A stretch of 63,263 nucleotides of DNA from a virus. The DNA lies in the IMG/VR virus record IMGVR_UViG_3300025853_000078, positions 1 through 63,263 of that record. One strand, written 5' to 3'. Under the pieces are notes generated by a model. It was not told the origin of the DNA and did not search any database. It saw only the letters and a list, made by a program, of their open reading frames with translations. Below, one piece after another: positions 9,196-17,376 of the stretch. Within the stretch, counting starts at the first letter, position 1. Every line of letters begins with the position of its first letter. The translations under genes were made by a program, and so were the position numbers.

Positions 9196-9807
9196 ATGTG
9201 TGATACTTGTCAATCATGTAGTTGTGATAACGTAACCTTACCAGTAGTGACTGGACCTACAGGGGCAACAGGAGCCACAGGCTCTGCTGGCTCTAATGGG
9301 ACTGACGGAGTTGCAGTACTACATAACGATACAACTCAAAGTACAACTAGTTCAACTAGTATAGCATTGTTCTCATCAACAAAAGCCTATACTATGCCTT
9401 CTAATACTTTGAGCACAAATGGTAGTAAGATTATTCTTACTGCTACCTTTAGTACAACTGGAGCAGGAGTAGATGGTATTTCTAATGCCTATATTTATTT
9501 AGCAGGTTCTAGCTTTACATCAAAGCTTCCACCTTACCAAATAAATCATAACTCTTCTGACTTACAGTTTTATTTAAAGATTAGATTAGAAATTACCAGA
9601 GAAAGTACTACTACGTTAGCTATTGTCTCTGACAGTTATATATGCACTAGCGATGGTGCAACTTTAGATCACTATCATTTTCAAGAAGATGAAACAGTTG
9701 CTGATGTTTCAGCAAACTCTCTTTTAATAGAATGTAGAGGTAAAACAGGAGGTACTATTACTACTTTTAACTGTGACCAATTAACTATTGACCACTTAAT
9801 AAAATAA
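9196..9807 (+). CDS. tail fibre protein with collagen-like stretch
   Basis: This 203-residue protein opens with a cysteine cluster (MCDTCQSCSCDN). A short collagen-like Gly-X-Y tract follows at residues about 20-38 (GPTGATGATGSAGSNGTDG), then a C-terminal beta-rich domain of about 160 residues. Gly-X-Y tracts make trimeric stalks in phage fibres, and the C-terminal domain would be the knob. The cysteines may bind metal or cross-link the three chains at the base. It sits seven bases after its neighbour, within a co-transcribed appendage cluster. Receptor specificity cannot be read from sequence. Confidence 0.6.
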   Translation: MCDTCQSCSCDNVTLPVVTGPTGATGATGSAGSNGTDGVAVLHNDTTQSTTSSTSIALFSSTKAYTMPSNTLSTNGSKIILTATFSTTGAGVDGISNAYIYLAGSSFTSKLPPYQINHNSSDLQFYLKIRLEITRESTTTLAIVSDSYICTSDGATLDHYHFQEDETVADVSANSLLIECRGKTGGTITTFNCDQLTIDHLIK

Positions 9808-9813
9808 TAACTT

Positions 9814-10851
9814 ATGGCAAATAATTTTAATACAAGTACTATAGTTCCTGTAGCAGGAGGCGGTACTTATGCAGTAGATATAGATAGTGGAGTACAACAT
9901 GTAGTTATTAGACCTGCAGGAGCTATTACGTTATCTGCAGATGTTAGTGTAACTGTAAGTGGTACACCTCGACTAAATCAATATATTAAATTCATGTATG
10001 CTGGTACTATTACTAGTAATACAACTTCAGGGTTTACTGTAAACATTTTTGGTACAGCTCTTACAGATAACCAAGCTTTATATGAAGCAGAAATAAGAGC
10101 TATCTACAATGGTTCTGCATGGGAAATGCATATCTGTTCAGATGAACAGGCAGGTAATGTCCCTATAGATGGAGGTACTATTGGAGCAGGTACAATACCT
10201 GGTTCAGCTTTAGCAGATGATGCAGTAGGGCTTACTCAAATGGCAGACATTACTAGGGGTAGTTTAATTGTAGGAGAAGCATCAGATGCACCTACTTACT
10301 TAGATGTTTCAGGAAGTGCTAAAATACTAATGGGTGACGGTACAGACTTAACCTCAGTAGCAATGTCAGGAGATGTGACTATTAACTCTTCAGGAGTTAC
10401 AGAAATAGGAGCAGGAAAAATAACTGATGCAATGTTAGCAAATACTCCTCAAAGTTATTCTGTTGCCAATGTTACTATTACGTCTGCCCAGATATTGGCA
10501 GGATGTACAACAGTAGGTGGTACGGCTATTTCAGTAATACCAGCTCAAGGGACAAATAAACTAATAGAAGTTATTAGTTGTACAGGATATGCTAATTACA
10601 GTACAGCAGCTTATGCTGCAGGAGGAGTAATAGAACTTACAATGGGTGATGGTGGAACTACGATAGCTTCAGCTTCAGCAGCATTATTAACTACTGCTGC
10701 AGTAGGAACTGAACAATTTGCTTTAGATACTCCATTATTAACTTCTGGATTAAATACTGCAATTTTCTTTGATAATGCGACTGCAACATTTACTACTGGA
10801 GGATATGATTTAAGATTAAGTATTATTTATAGAGTAATAGATTTTAGTTAA
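9814..10851 (+). CDS. tail fibre protein, trimeric adhesin-like
   Basis: This 345-residue protein has an N-terminal beta domain (residues 1-110, strands such as GTYAVDIDSGVQHVVIRPAG). A repetitive fibre shaft follows (110-210, with PIDGGTIGAGTIPGSALADD, then DGTDLTSVAMSGDVTINSSG), the sort of repeat that forms triple beta-helical stalks. The C-terminal head of about 130 residues matches in pattern that of the 238-residue protein at 6432. No enzyme motif is present. Probably a receptor-binding or baseplate fibre; the host target is unknown. Confidence 0.6.
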   Translation: MANNFNTSTIVPVAGGGTYAVDIDSGVQHVVIRPAGAITLSADVSVTVSGTPRLNQYIKFMYAGTITSNTTSGFTVNIFGTALTDNQALYEAEIRAIYNGSAWEMHICSDEQAGNVPIDGGTIGAGTIPGSALADDAVGLTQMADITRGSLIVGEASDAPTYLDVSGSAKILMGDGTDLTSVAMSGDVTINSSGVTEIGAGKITDAMLANTPQSYSVANVTITSAQILAGCTTVGGTAISVIPAQGTNKLIEVISCTGYANYSTAAYAAGGVIELTMGDGGTTIASASAALLTTAAVGTEQFALDTPLLTSGLNTAIFFDNATATFTTGGYDLRLSIIYRVIDFS

Positions 10852-10853
10852 TT

Positions 10854-11114
10854 ATGGCAGATATGACTTCAGCTTGTGTGCTCAAGCATAGACAATTATT
10901 AACATGCAGAAGAGGTACTCTTGCAGTAACTATTTCTGATAAATTATCAATAGGTTCAGATGCATCCTGCTGGATACATAAAGCAAAACTTGTAGATTTA
11001 ATGATGCAAGCTATATGCTCTTATGATGCAGATGCTACTTTGAACTGTTTAACTAATGCACAAGTATGTAAACTAATTAATAGTTGTTACAGCTTGTTAC
11101 CTAAAGAATGTTAA
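10854..11114 (+). CDS. small cysteine-rich helical protein
   Basis: This 86-residue protein starts two bases after the fibre gene's stop codon. It has eight cysteines spread through predicted helices (ACVLKHRQ, LLTCRRG, ASCWIHK, AICSYD, LNCLT, VCKLINSCYS, KEC). There is no signal peptide or membrane segment. The helical Cys pattern parallels the C-terminal part of the 185-residue protein at 8632. It may be a small adaptor that clips fibres together; I know no family. Confidence 0.5.
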   Translation: MADMTSACVLKHRQLLTCRRGTLAVTISDKLSIGSDASCWIHKAKLVDLMMQAICSYDADATLNCLTNAQVCKLINSCYSLLPKEC

Positions 11115-11115
11115 A

Positions 11116-11577
11116 ATGGGAAATAATAGAAAACCAGGAAATAAAAATATAATTAAAAGTAACTTAAAGACTTCTGATAGAATATCTTTAATTTACAATG
11201 ATGAAGAGGTAGAAATGTCTTTAGTAGATTTTAATACTTATCTAAATTCAAGTGATAATAAAGGGTATGCAGTATATTCAGCATTATTAACTCAATCAGG
11301 TATAGGTGCTCCTACTACCAAGATATTGGAAAATACTTTAGGAGGAACTCCAACTTTCGGGTATACATCAGATGGGACATATACAATTACTTTGACAGGA
11401 GCTTTTACTGCAGATAAAACATTTATCCTTATGGGGAATGTTGATCCATTTACTGTAGTAAGTGCTGTTAGAACAGATGTTGATACATTAACTATAAAAA
11501 CATATAATACAGGAGCAGGTTCATTAGCTAATGCTAAAATGACAGATACTCCTATTGAAATAAGAGTTTATAATTAA
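11116..11577 (+). CDS. tail appendage protein, beta-rich C-terminus
   Basis: This 153-residue protein has a basic, polar N-terminus (residues 1-45) followed by a small beta-sandwich. The beta region contains a LENTLGGTPTFGYTSDGTYT strand-turn-strand and a GAFTADKTFILMG segment. This 'NTLGG...G.Y.it..gaFt..KT' pattern is common in appendage proteins of gut Bacteroidota phages, but I know no function for it. It lies one base after the upstream stop, so translation is coupled. Confidence 0.5.
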   Translation: MGNNRKPGNKNIIKSNLKTSDRISLIYNDEEVEMSLVDFNTYLNSSDNKGYAVYSALLTQSGIGAPTTKILENTLGGTPTFGYTSDGTYTITLTGAFTADKTFILMGNVDPFTVVSAVRTDVDTLTIKTYNTGAGSLANAKMTDTPIEIRVYN

Positions 11578-11589
11578 AAATAAATAATA

Positions 11590-11889
11590 ATGGCAAAAAC
11601 AGATACAGAGACAACTAACAAAAGGTTGCAAGAACTAATGAGTAAATCCCTAACAGGAGCTTTGCCTTTAGTTATAACAGATACAAATGCTAATACAGGA
11701 ATAAATGCTTATGCAATTTACGCTATCTCTGATGCTACATTTACAACTTTAAATGTAATAGCTGAAGGAGATGACCTATCTACTCAGACTTTAAGTGCTG
11801 GACATATTTGGTACGTACCTATTAACGGTACTGTAACATTAGCAGGTGGAGCAGTAATAGTATACCAACACGAAGTATCAGGTAATTAA
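11590..11889 (+). CDS. small beta-rich tail protein
   Basis: This 99-residue protein has a helical N-terminal third (TNKRLQELMSKSL) and then six or so beta strands. They include an aromatic strand (GHIWYVPINGTVTLAGG) typical of small phage 'decoration' or fibre-tip domains. No cysteine, signal or membrane segment is present. It is part of the same tightly spaced cluster. No family recognised. Confidence 0.45.
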   Translation: MAKTDTETTNKRLQELMSKSLTGALPLVITDTNANTGINAYAIYAISDATFTTLNVIAEGDDLSTQTLSAGHIWYVPINGTVTLAGGAVIVYQHEVSGN

Positions 11890-11907
11890 TAACTAAACAA
11901 GTAGAGA

Positions 11908-12525
11908 ATGTTTGGATTAGGATTAGGACAAGTTAGCATGGGTTCTGGAGGAGGCTCTGGAATAGCATATCAAAGACCTTTATTAACAGGGCAAACTACA
12001 TCATATAGAACAGGGGATGATGCATGGCAATTAGCTAATGGTACTTACGATTATACTCCTCCTGTATATCCTATTAGCTATGCTCAATTAGATACATTTA
12101 CTACACTAATTAGCAATAATGCATTTGGCAATAAAAATAGATTTACTGATGAAAATGGGTTACAAGTTTACGGGAGCAATTATATAATAGACCACTACAC
12201 AGGGTTAGGTTGGGCTACAGGTAGGGGTTTTGGTAATTGGGATTTAATGATAGATAACGCTTTACTTATTACGGTATTAGGTTATTCAGATTTTAGACTT
12301 GCTAATACTTCTGAAATGGAAAGCATACACAACTCACAATCAGCAGGATTTAATTATGCCCCTTTTAATACTAAGTGGACGCCCGATGCTAATTCGTTTC
12401 ACAGTTCAACAACTAACGTAAGAGTAGCAACCGAAAATTATAAAAGCAATAGAGATGAAAGGGGGATTGCTTCGGCTAAAACTTTGGGGGCTTTTGGTGT
12501 AAGAGTTAGGAATCATTATACATAA
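11908..12525 (+). CDS. DUF1566/Lcl-type adhesin domain protein
   Basis: This 205-residue protein has a Gly-rich N-terminus and then a recognisable DUF1566 (Lcl C-terminal) pattern. The elements, in order, are: a LLTGQTTSYRTGDDAWQLANG opening (shown here as two overlapping motifs, TGQTTSYRTGDD and DDAWQLANGTYDY); a FTDENG turn; a DHYTGLGWA motif; a WDLMIDNA helix; and a GYSDFRLANTSEM motif corresponding to the family's 'dWRLPt..EL'. In Legionella Lcl this domain binds glycosaminoglycan-like polymers. Here it would be a tail-tip carbohydrate adhesin. The family call is from motif memory; the ligand is unknown. A collagen-like fibre gene lies 2 kb upstream. Confidence 0.6.
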   Translation: MFGLGLGQVSMGSGGGSGIAYQRPLLTGQTTSYRTGDDAWQLANGTYDYTPPVYPISYAQLDTFTTLISNNAFGNKNRFTDENGLQVYGSNYIIDHYTGLGWATGRGFGNWDLMIDNALLITVLGYSDFRLANTSEMESIHNSQSAGFNYAPFNTKWTPDANSFHSSTTNVRVATENYKSNRDERGIASAKTLGAFGVRVRNHYT

Positions 12526-12530
12526 ACAAT

Positions 12531-12830
12531 ATGAAAGCAAAAGGAATAATAAAAATAACAGAGGAATTAACTTTAACTAATCCTTCAGCAGAAGTTGAAG
12601 GTATTAGATATAGTTGGAATGGAGATAATAAGATTTATTTTGAGTTTATCTTTACAGAAGATAATAGTTCTTTAAGAAATTCTAGAACATTTGAAATTAC
12701 TAATACAGGTGGAGGATATTTATCTGGAGAAGATATTTGGAATAAACTAATAGAAATTCCAGCATTAAAGAAATTTGATACTGTAGAAAATAAAACTTGG
12801 ATTCAAAAATTTATTGGATTCTTTAAATAA
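12531..12830 (+). CDS. small unknown tail-cluster protein
   Basis: This 99-residue protein starts five bases after the adhesin gene. It appears to have a beta-rich first half (GIIKITEELTLTNPSAEV, then NKIYFEFIFTED) and a helical, lysine-rich end (TWIQKFIGFFK). There is no membrane segment. It may be a partner or chaperone of the neighbouring adhesin, since fibres often have one, but that is only inference from position. Confidence 0.4.
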   Translation: MKAKGIIKITEELTLTNPSAEVEGIRYSWNGDNKIYFEFIFTEDNSSLRNSRTFEITNTGGGYLSGEDIWNKLIEIPALKKFDTVENKTWIQKFIGFFK

Positions 12831-12838
12831 TATTAACT

Positions 12839-14536
12839 ATGTTTCCTTACTTAGGATTAGGTTTAAATAGATATAGAGGAAGCATCTCTGATGGTGTTTT
12901 TAATAATCATTCTTTATTATTAGATGGCTCTGCTGAATTTATAGATGCGGATAATGTGTTAACTCCTTTATCTTCTACTACACAAGGTACTATTATAGTT
13001 AGAATTAACGTATTAGCACTGTCAGGTAATCACTCTATTGTAACTTTCGGGGACACTAATGCAAGTGAAGATATATTTTTCTTTATCAATTCTTCTGGTC
13101 AATTAAATGCTTTGGCAAGAACTGGTGGTTTTGCAGACTGGCAATTAAGAACTGATGAAGCTGTAATAATTACTGATACTTGGATAACTGTTGGATTAAC
13201 ACAAGACGGAACTAGCCCTAAATTATGGATAGATGGTGCTGAAGCTGCTTCAACATTTGTAGTACAGTCTGATAAAACAACCTGGTTTAATGATTTGTCT
13301 GGGCTAGATAACGGTAGAATAGGTGCTCATAATAAAAATAGTGCTGGAAACATCTTTCTTCTTAATGCTTATATAGGGGATACTATATTTACAAGTGATG
13401 CTAAGAATGCAGCAACTATGTTAGACATACATAACGGAGGTGTAGCTAAAGATGAAAGTGGATTATCTAACCTAGTTGGCTACTATAGAATGGGGGATGC
13501 TGCAGGAGATAATTGGAATAGTGATGCGGCTAATGAATGGACATTTAAAAATAGTGGTTCAAGCTTAGACATAACTACTTCAGGATGTGAAGAAGCAGAT
13601 GTTGTAGAAAATGTACCTTTTAATCAAATAAGTGCCTCTTCTGTATTTGAAAACAGTATTACATATACTCCAGGAACATATTATAATATAAAGAGTACAA
13701 CAAGTCAATTTTCATTCACGACAACTGCAACTACATTCTCTATAAAAGGAGAGCCTGTTGGAACTAGAGATGATATAGCAATTCTAATAAACGGGGTTTA
13801 TAGTCAAACTGTAGCTATTACAGAAGGTGTTTGGTCTAAAGTGACTGTTGCTGGTGGTAGTAAAGTTGTAACATTAGTAGAACCTAGGGTATCAGGAACT
13901 GCTTTCTCAACTTGTACTTTATCAGGATTACAGGTAGACCCTTCATTATATACTAGAACTAATCCATCTAATGTAGCTGAAAGGTTTGTATTCCTAGGTG
14001 ATTCTATTGCACAAGGTGCTTTAGGTACAAATGAATTTACTGATGGGTATGCTCAACTATTTAAATATACTGATAGTAAAAATGTTAGTATAATAGGATA
14101 CGCAGGGGCAGCTTTAAAACAATTGGCTGAAGCTTCTTTAGATAGAGCTGAAACAGTTAGTTGGGTTACAGACGCATTCAGTGATACTACAACTACAAAG
14201 AAATTAGTAATTGGATTATCTACTAATGATCACGACTTAGGAAGAACTGCCGCTAACATAACAACTTGGGGAGGAGATTTATTGGACGATATAAATACTG
14301 CTGATTCAAGTATACAAATATTCGTATTAGGACCAACAACTAAATCTACAGAGGATTCTCTATTAGACGATTATAGAACTGCTCTTAGTGATTTATGTAC
14401 AGCAAGAGCTTATTGTACTTATATAGAACTTAAAACAGTATTAACATACCCAGGGGCTGACTTTGGGGATACAATTCACCCTAGTACAGCAGGACATGTA
14501 AAAATACATGACTTTATTGATGGGACAATATTATAA
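12839..14536 (+). CDS. tail protein with LamG-like lectin and SGNH esterase domains
   Basis: This 565-residue protein is likely to deacetylate a surface polysaccharide during adsorption. Residues about 20-200 form a LamG/concanavalin-like domain (NNHSLLLDGSAEFIDADN, a TIIVRINVLALSG strand, and a WITVGLTQDGTSPKLWIDG strand). A smaller beta domain spans about 255-375. Residues 380-565 are an SGNH/GDSL hydrolase: block I GDSIAQG with nucleophile Ser389, block II GYAGAA, block III GLSTND with Asn463, and block V GDTIHPSTAGH with Asp544 and His547. All four signature blocks are intact, so activity is plausible. It lies among fibre genes with no signal peptide, so it should act on the virion. Confidence 0.75.
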   Translation: MFPYLGLGLNRYRGSISDGVFNNHSLLLDGSAEFIDADNVLTPLSSTTQGTIIVRINVLALSGNHSIVTFGDTNASEDIFFFINSSGQLNALARTGGFADWQLRTDEAVIITDTWITVGLTQDGTSPKLWIDGAEAASTFVVQSDKTTWFNDLSGLDNGRIGAHNKNSAGNIFLLNAYIGDTIFTSDAKNAATMLDIHNGGVAKDESGLSNLVGYYRMGDAAGDNWNSDAANEWTFKNSGSSLDITTSGCEEADVVENVPFNQISASSVFENSITYTPGTYYNIKSTTSQFSFTTTATTFSIKGEPVGTRDDIAILINGVYSQTVAITEGVWSKVTVAGGSKVVTLVEPRVSGTAFSTCTLSGLQVDPSLYTRTNPSNVAERFVFLGDSIAQGALGTNEFTDGYAQLFKYTDSKNVSIIGYAGAALKQLAEASLDRAETVSWVTDAFSDTTTTKKLVIGLSTNDHDLGRTAANITTWGGDLLDDINTADSSIQIFVLGPTTKSTEDSLLDDYRTALSDLCTARAYCTYIELKTVLTYPGADFGDTIHPSTAGHVKIHDFIDGTIL

Positions 14537-14539
14537 AAG

Positions 14540-14809
14540 ATGCAACAACAAATAAACAAACTATCAGAACAAATAGCTGAGATAGAGAAACATCAGATTA
14601 ATCAGAGTAAAGACATCACTATTATAAAACATGCTATAACTGGTAGTGACTTAAACCCTAATGGGGTAATAGAAAGGTTAGATAAGTTAGAAAGCTTTGC
14701 TTCAAAAGCTAAGAAGCATGGATATATAGTAGCAGGAATATTAATAGCATTCTCAGCATTAAAAGCAGGATGGGATAATATAATTGACTGGATAACTCAT
14801 ATAGTATAA
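14540..14809 (+). CDS. small membrane protein, XhlA/holin-like
   Basis: This 89-residue protein has an N-terminal coiled coil (INKLSEQIAEIEKHQ) and one C-terminal membrane segment (about 62-82, YIVAGILIAFSALKAG). Coiled coil followed by a single C-terminal membrane span is the plan of XhlA-type lysis accessory proteins. It overlaps the next gene by one base (TAATG) and opens what appears to be the lysis cassette (14.5-16.7 kb). Holin function is inferred. Confidence 0.5.
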   Translation: MQQQINKLSEQIAEIEKHQINQSKDITIIKHAITGSDLNPNGVIERLDKLESFASKAKKHGYIVAGILIAFSALKAGWDNIIDWITHIV

Positions 14810-15291
14810 TGGGAAATAAAAGTGAAATAGTAAATAACTTTTTAAATACTCTTCAAGGTAAGATTATTGGTGCAATATGTGGTATACTAGTTTTAACATT
14901 AGTAACCAAATATGAAGCTATAGTAGAGACTTTTGACAAAGGAACTGTTATTGAAAGACAAGAAGAAACTAAATCTGACATTATGGAGATAATGAGTCAG
15001 GAAGCATTTTTTGACAGTTTAATGGTAACTAAGCCTATGGTAAAATATAGAGCTAAACAAACAGTTATATTAACTAAACAGATGCTTAATAGTAAAGATT
15101 CTAACAGAGTAAAGTTTTCAGCTAGATTATCCCAAGCTACAGGAATGACTTTAGAAGCGTTAGTGGATACATTAGCTGTTATGGTTAATGAAAGAAGAAT
15201 ACACAAAATGCCTTTACAGAGATGGAAAGAGCAGGATTTAATATTATTAATAAAGAGGCACTCATATAGAGCACCTACAGAGTTTAATTAA
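14809..15291 (+). CDS. membrane-anchored protein in lysis cassette, spanin-like candidate
   Basis: This 160-residue protein has one N-terminal membrane segment (residues about 16-33, KIIGAICGILVLTLVTKY) followed by a 125-residue, mainly helical, basic domain. An N-terminal anchor with a long periplasmic helical region is the plan of an inner-membrane spanin or lysis regulator. Translation is coupled to the upstream gene by a one-base overlap. The C-terminal domain (QATGMTLEALVDTLAVM, RHSYRAPTEFN) is not a family I recognise. Confidence 0.45.
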   Translation: MGNKSEIVNNFLNTLQGKIIGAICGILVLTLVTKYEAIVETFDKGTVIERQEETKSDIMEIMSQEAFFDSLMVTKPMVKYRAKQTVILTKQMLNSKDSNRVKFSARLSQATGMTLEALVDTLAVMVNERRIHKMPLQRWKEQDLILLIKRHSYRAPTEFN

Positions 15292-15293
15292 TT

Positions 15294-15773
15294 ATGAAAA
15301 TAGAAGTAAAAAGATTTGCAGATAATGGAGACACCACATTGGGAATCCTTTACATCAATGGGGTATTTGAATGCTTCACAGTTGAGGATGAGGAAAGAGA
15401 CATTAAAAAGAAAGGGGAGACTAGAGTTCCTAATGGTACTTATAAAGTGGGTATAAGAAACTCAGGAGGTTTTCATACTAGATATAAAGCTAAATATGGT
15501 AGTATGCATAAAGGAATGTTATGTATATATAATGAAAAAAATTGGATACTAAAGAATAATGGAATGGTATTTCAGTATATCCTTATTCATACAGGAAATA
15601 CAGATGAACATACGGCAGGATGTTTACTAGTAAATGATGCTGTAAGTGGTAAAACCTTTACAGGAAGTTCTAGTAGAGATGCTTATAAAAATATGTATCC
15701 TAAAATAATAAAAGCTTTAGAAAACAACGAAACAGTATCTATTACGTATACTGATATAGAAACAGGTAAATAA
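15294..15773 (+). CDS. DUF5675 family protein, probable lysis or cell-wall protein
   Basis: This 159-residue protein matches the DUF5675 plan. It begins with a strand that introduces 'T.G.lyi.g.f.CfTvEDeeR' (TTLGILYINGVFECFTVEDE), then a VPNGTYKV strand. It ends with an IHTGNTDEHTAGCLLV motif, which places His, Asn, His and Cys in an arrangement reminiscent of L,D-transpeptidase folds. The family is frequent next to holins in phages of Bacteroidota, so a peptidoglycan-related role is likely, but catalysis has not been shown to my knowledge. No signal peptide is present, so export would need a holin. Confidence 0.62.
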   Translation: MKIEVKRFADNGDTTLGILYINGVFECFTVEDEERDIKKKGETRVPNGTYKVGIRNSGGFHTRYKAKYGSMHKGMLCIYNEKNWILKNNGMVFQYILIHTGNTDEHTAGCLLVNDAVSGKTFTGSSSRDAYKNMYPKIIKALENNETVSITYTDIETGK

Positions 15774-15781
15774 TTATAAAG

Positions 15782-15985
15782 ATGACAAATACAGTAAAGA
15801 AAGTAACAAGCAATTACATGAAGCCTACTCCAAAGAAATGGAGAAAATTAGGTGATGCATTATTAGGAATGAGTTTATTCATAACAGGTACTGCAGTATA
15901 TAATGATGTAGATTGGTTAGTATATACCTCAGCAGCTATTGGTGTGATAGGTAAGTTTTTAACTAATTTCTTTTCAGAAGAATAA
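15782..15985 (+). CDS. small holin-like membrane protein
   Basis: This 67-residue protein has a basic N-terminal tail (KKVTSNYMKPTPKKWRK) and two hydrophobic segments (GDALLGMSLFITGTAVY and LVYTSAAIGVIGKFLTNFF) separated by an Asp-Trp turn. A small two-span protein directly after a DUF5675 gene is a good holin candidate. Its stop is adjacent to the next ATG (TAAATG). Confidence 0.55.
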   Translation: MTNTVKKVTSNYMKPTPKKWRKLGDALLGMSLFITGTAVYNDVDWLVYTSAAIGVIGKFLTNFFSEE

Positions 15986-16690
15986 ATGGATTTAAGGAGT
16001 ACATATAGAAATGCTTATGCATTGCTTTTAACAATGATAGTTATAATACTATTATCTGCTAGGGCATGTTCTCCTGGAGGATTCTTTGGTGGTACTGCTG
16101 TGGTAGGAAAAGATTCTACTTATGTTAAGACTGTTGAGGTATTTAAGAATGTGATTGACACAACTTATACTGACAGTATTATAACATGGTATCATCAACA
16201 TCCTATACAAGTGCCTGAGTATATTTATAGAAATAGACCTGACGGTACAGATACAGACTTTTCTGATATAATAGATATGATTAATGAATTAGATTCTATT
16301 AATGATAGTACAGAGATATTTACTTATGGAGCTAAGGATAGTGTGCTTAACTATATGATATATGTAAGAAGTAGAGTTAAACCTGTAAGTGTATGGTTGG
16401 AATATGATGTTCCTTCACTTACTATAAAGGACTCTACTTATCAAAAAGATTCTACTCATACTAAAGAAGAGATTAAAGTCTCTGAAAAAGTAAGAGTAAA
16501 CCAAGTTTACTTAGGATCAGAAGCTATAGTATATCCTAGTTTCAAAGGTGGTTTTGTATCTGCAGACTTTATAAGTAATAAGGGATGGCAAGTAGAAGTT
16601 GGGGTAGGCTATGGTGATTTTGGAAATGGTGTAGTACCTATGGGAAAGATAGGTTTTAAAAAATTAATTAGTTTTAGAAAAAAGAAATGA
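15986..16690 (+). CDS. membrane/lipoprotein-like lysis cassette protein
   Basis: This 234-residue protein has an N-terminal hydrophobic segment (residues about 9-26) ending in a Cys at about 28 (LSARAC), a weak lipobox-like site. The middle is rich in Asp, Ser, Thr and Tyr. The C-terminal 50 residues look like beta strands of an outer-membrane-associated domain (KGWQVEVGVGYGDFG), followed by a basic tail. An envelope-spanning protein at the end of a lysis cassette suggests a spanin analogue, but the lipobox is not canonical. It overlaps the next gene by four bases (ATGA). Confidence 0.45.
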   Translation: MDLRSTYRNAYALLLTMIVIILLSARACSPGGFFGGTAVVGKDSTYVKTVEVFKNVIDTTYTDSIITWYHQHPIQVPEYIYRNRPDGTDTDFSDIIDMINELDSINDSTEIFTYGAKDSVLNYMIYVRSRVKPVSVWLEYDVPSLTIKDSTYQKDSTHTKEEIKVSEKVRVNQVYLGSEAIVYPSFKGGFVSADFISNKGWQVEVGVGYGDFGNGVVPMGKIGFKKLISFRKKK

Positions 16691-17001
16691 GTACATTTAC
16701 ACAGTTTAATCCAGGTACTGTCTTAGAAATAAGACAAATCCACAATAAGGCTCAGGCAACTGAGAATAAAATTTATTGGGGTAGAGCTGCAGATGGTTCT
16801 GTACATAAATATAGAGGTACTCACGAAGGTAGATTAAAAGATGAAACTGAATTAATACAAGCTGAAGATGATATACTTGTTAATGATGCAGGTATTAAAT
16901 CTAATAAAGGTGAAATAGATAACAATGCAGAAGACATAAAAGCTTTAGATGAAAAGAAAGCTGATAAGTGTTATGCACTTGCAATGAGTATTATATTATG
17001 A
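16687..17001 (+). CDS. short fibre protein with coiled-coil stalk
   Basis: This 104-residue protein has a compact N-terminal region (residues 1-50, FNPGTVLEIRQIHNKAQ, then KIYWGRAADGSVHKYRG) that could be an attachment or tip domain. It continues into a heptad-like helix (EDDILVNDAGIKSNKGEID, then NNAEDIKALDEKKADK), a trimeric coiled-coil stalk pattern. It resumes the fibre cluster after the lysis genes. Start overlaps the upstream stop (ATGA), as does its own stop with the next start. Confidence 0.5.
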   Translation: MSTFTQFNPGTVLEIRQIHNKAQATENKIYWGRAADGSVHKYRGTHEGRLKDETELIQAEDDILVNDAGIKSNKGEIDNNAEDIKALDEKKADKCYALAMSIIL

Positions 17002-17366
17002 ATAAAATAATATTAGATAAGGAAAAATATACGTTTGATGCTTCAGCTCAAACTATTACTTTTACAGAGGTAATACCTTTACAACATATATTGTTAGTTA
17101 CTAATATTACTGATAATACTATTATATACAACTTTGCTTGTGATGGATTTGGGGGAACTATCTCTTCTTTAGTACTAACTTTAGAGTATGATACTACTTC
17201 AATGAGTGATTCAGATGAATTATCTATCATAGTTTATACAGAAGAGTTAGCTACAGATACTGAACAAACAAAGTTATTAGAAGCTATTTCATTACAGACT
17301 CAGTGCTTAAATGAAATATTAAATGAAATAAAAATGTCTAATGTTTTTATAAAAGCATTAGCTTAA
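16998..17366 (+). CDS. beta-rich tail appendage protein
   Basis: I place the start at 16998 (ATGAATAAA), where ATGA overlaps the upstream stop, rather than at an ATG 30 bases earlier inside the preceding gene; this gives 122 residues. The first 80 residues form a small beta-sandwich (YTFDASAQTITFTEVIPLQ, then LLVTNITDNTIIYNFACDG). The last 35 are helical (TKLLEAISLQTQCLNEILNEI), a likely oligomerisation helix. No family recognised; the neighbourhood indicates a tail fibre subunit. Confidence 0.5.
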   Translation: MNKIILDKEKYTFDASAQTITFTEVIPLQHILLVTNITDNTIIYNFACDGFGGTISSLVLTLEYDTTSMSDSDELSIIVYTEELATDTEQTKLLEAISLQTQCLNEILNEIKMSNVFIKALA

Positions 17367-17376
17367 ATTAATTAAT

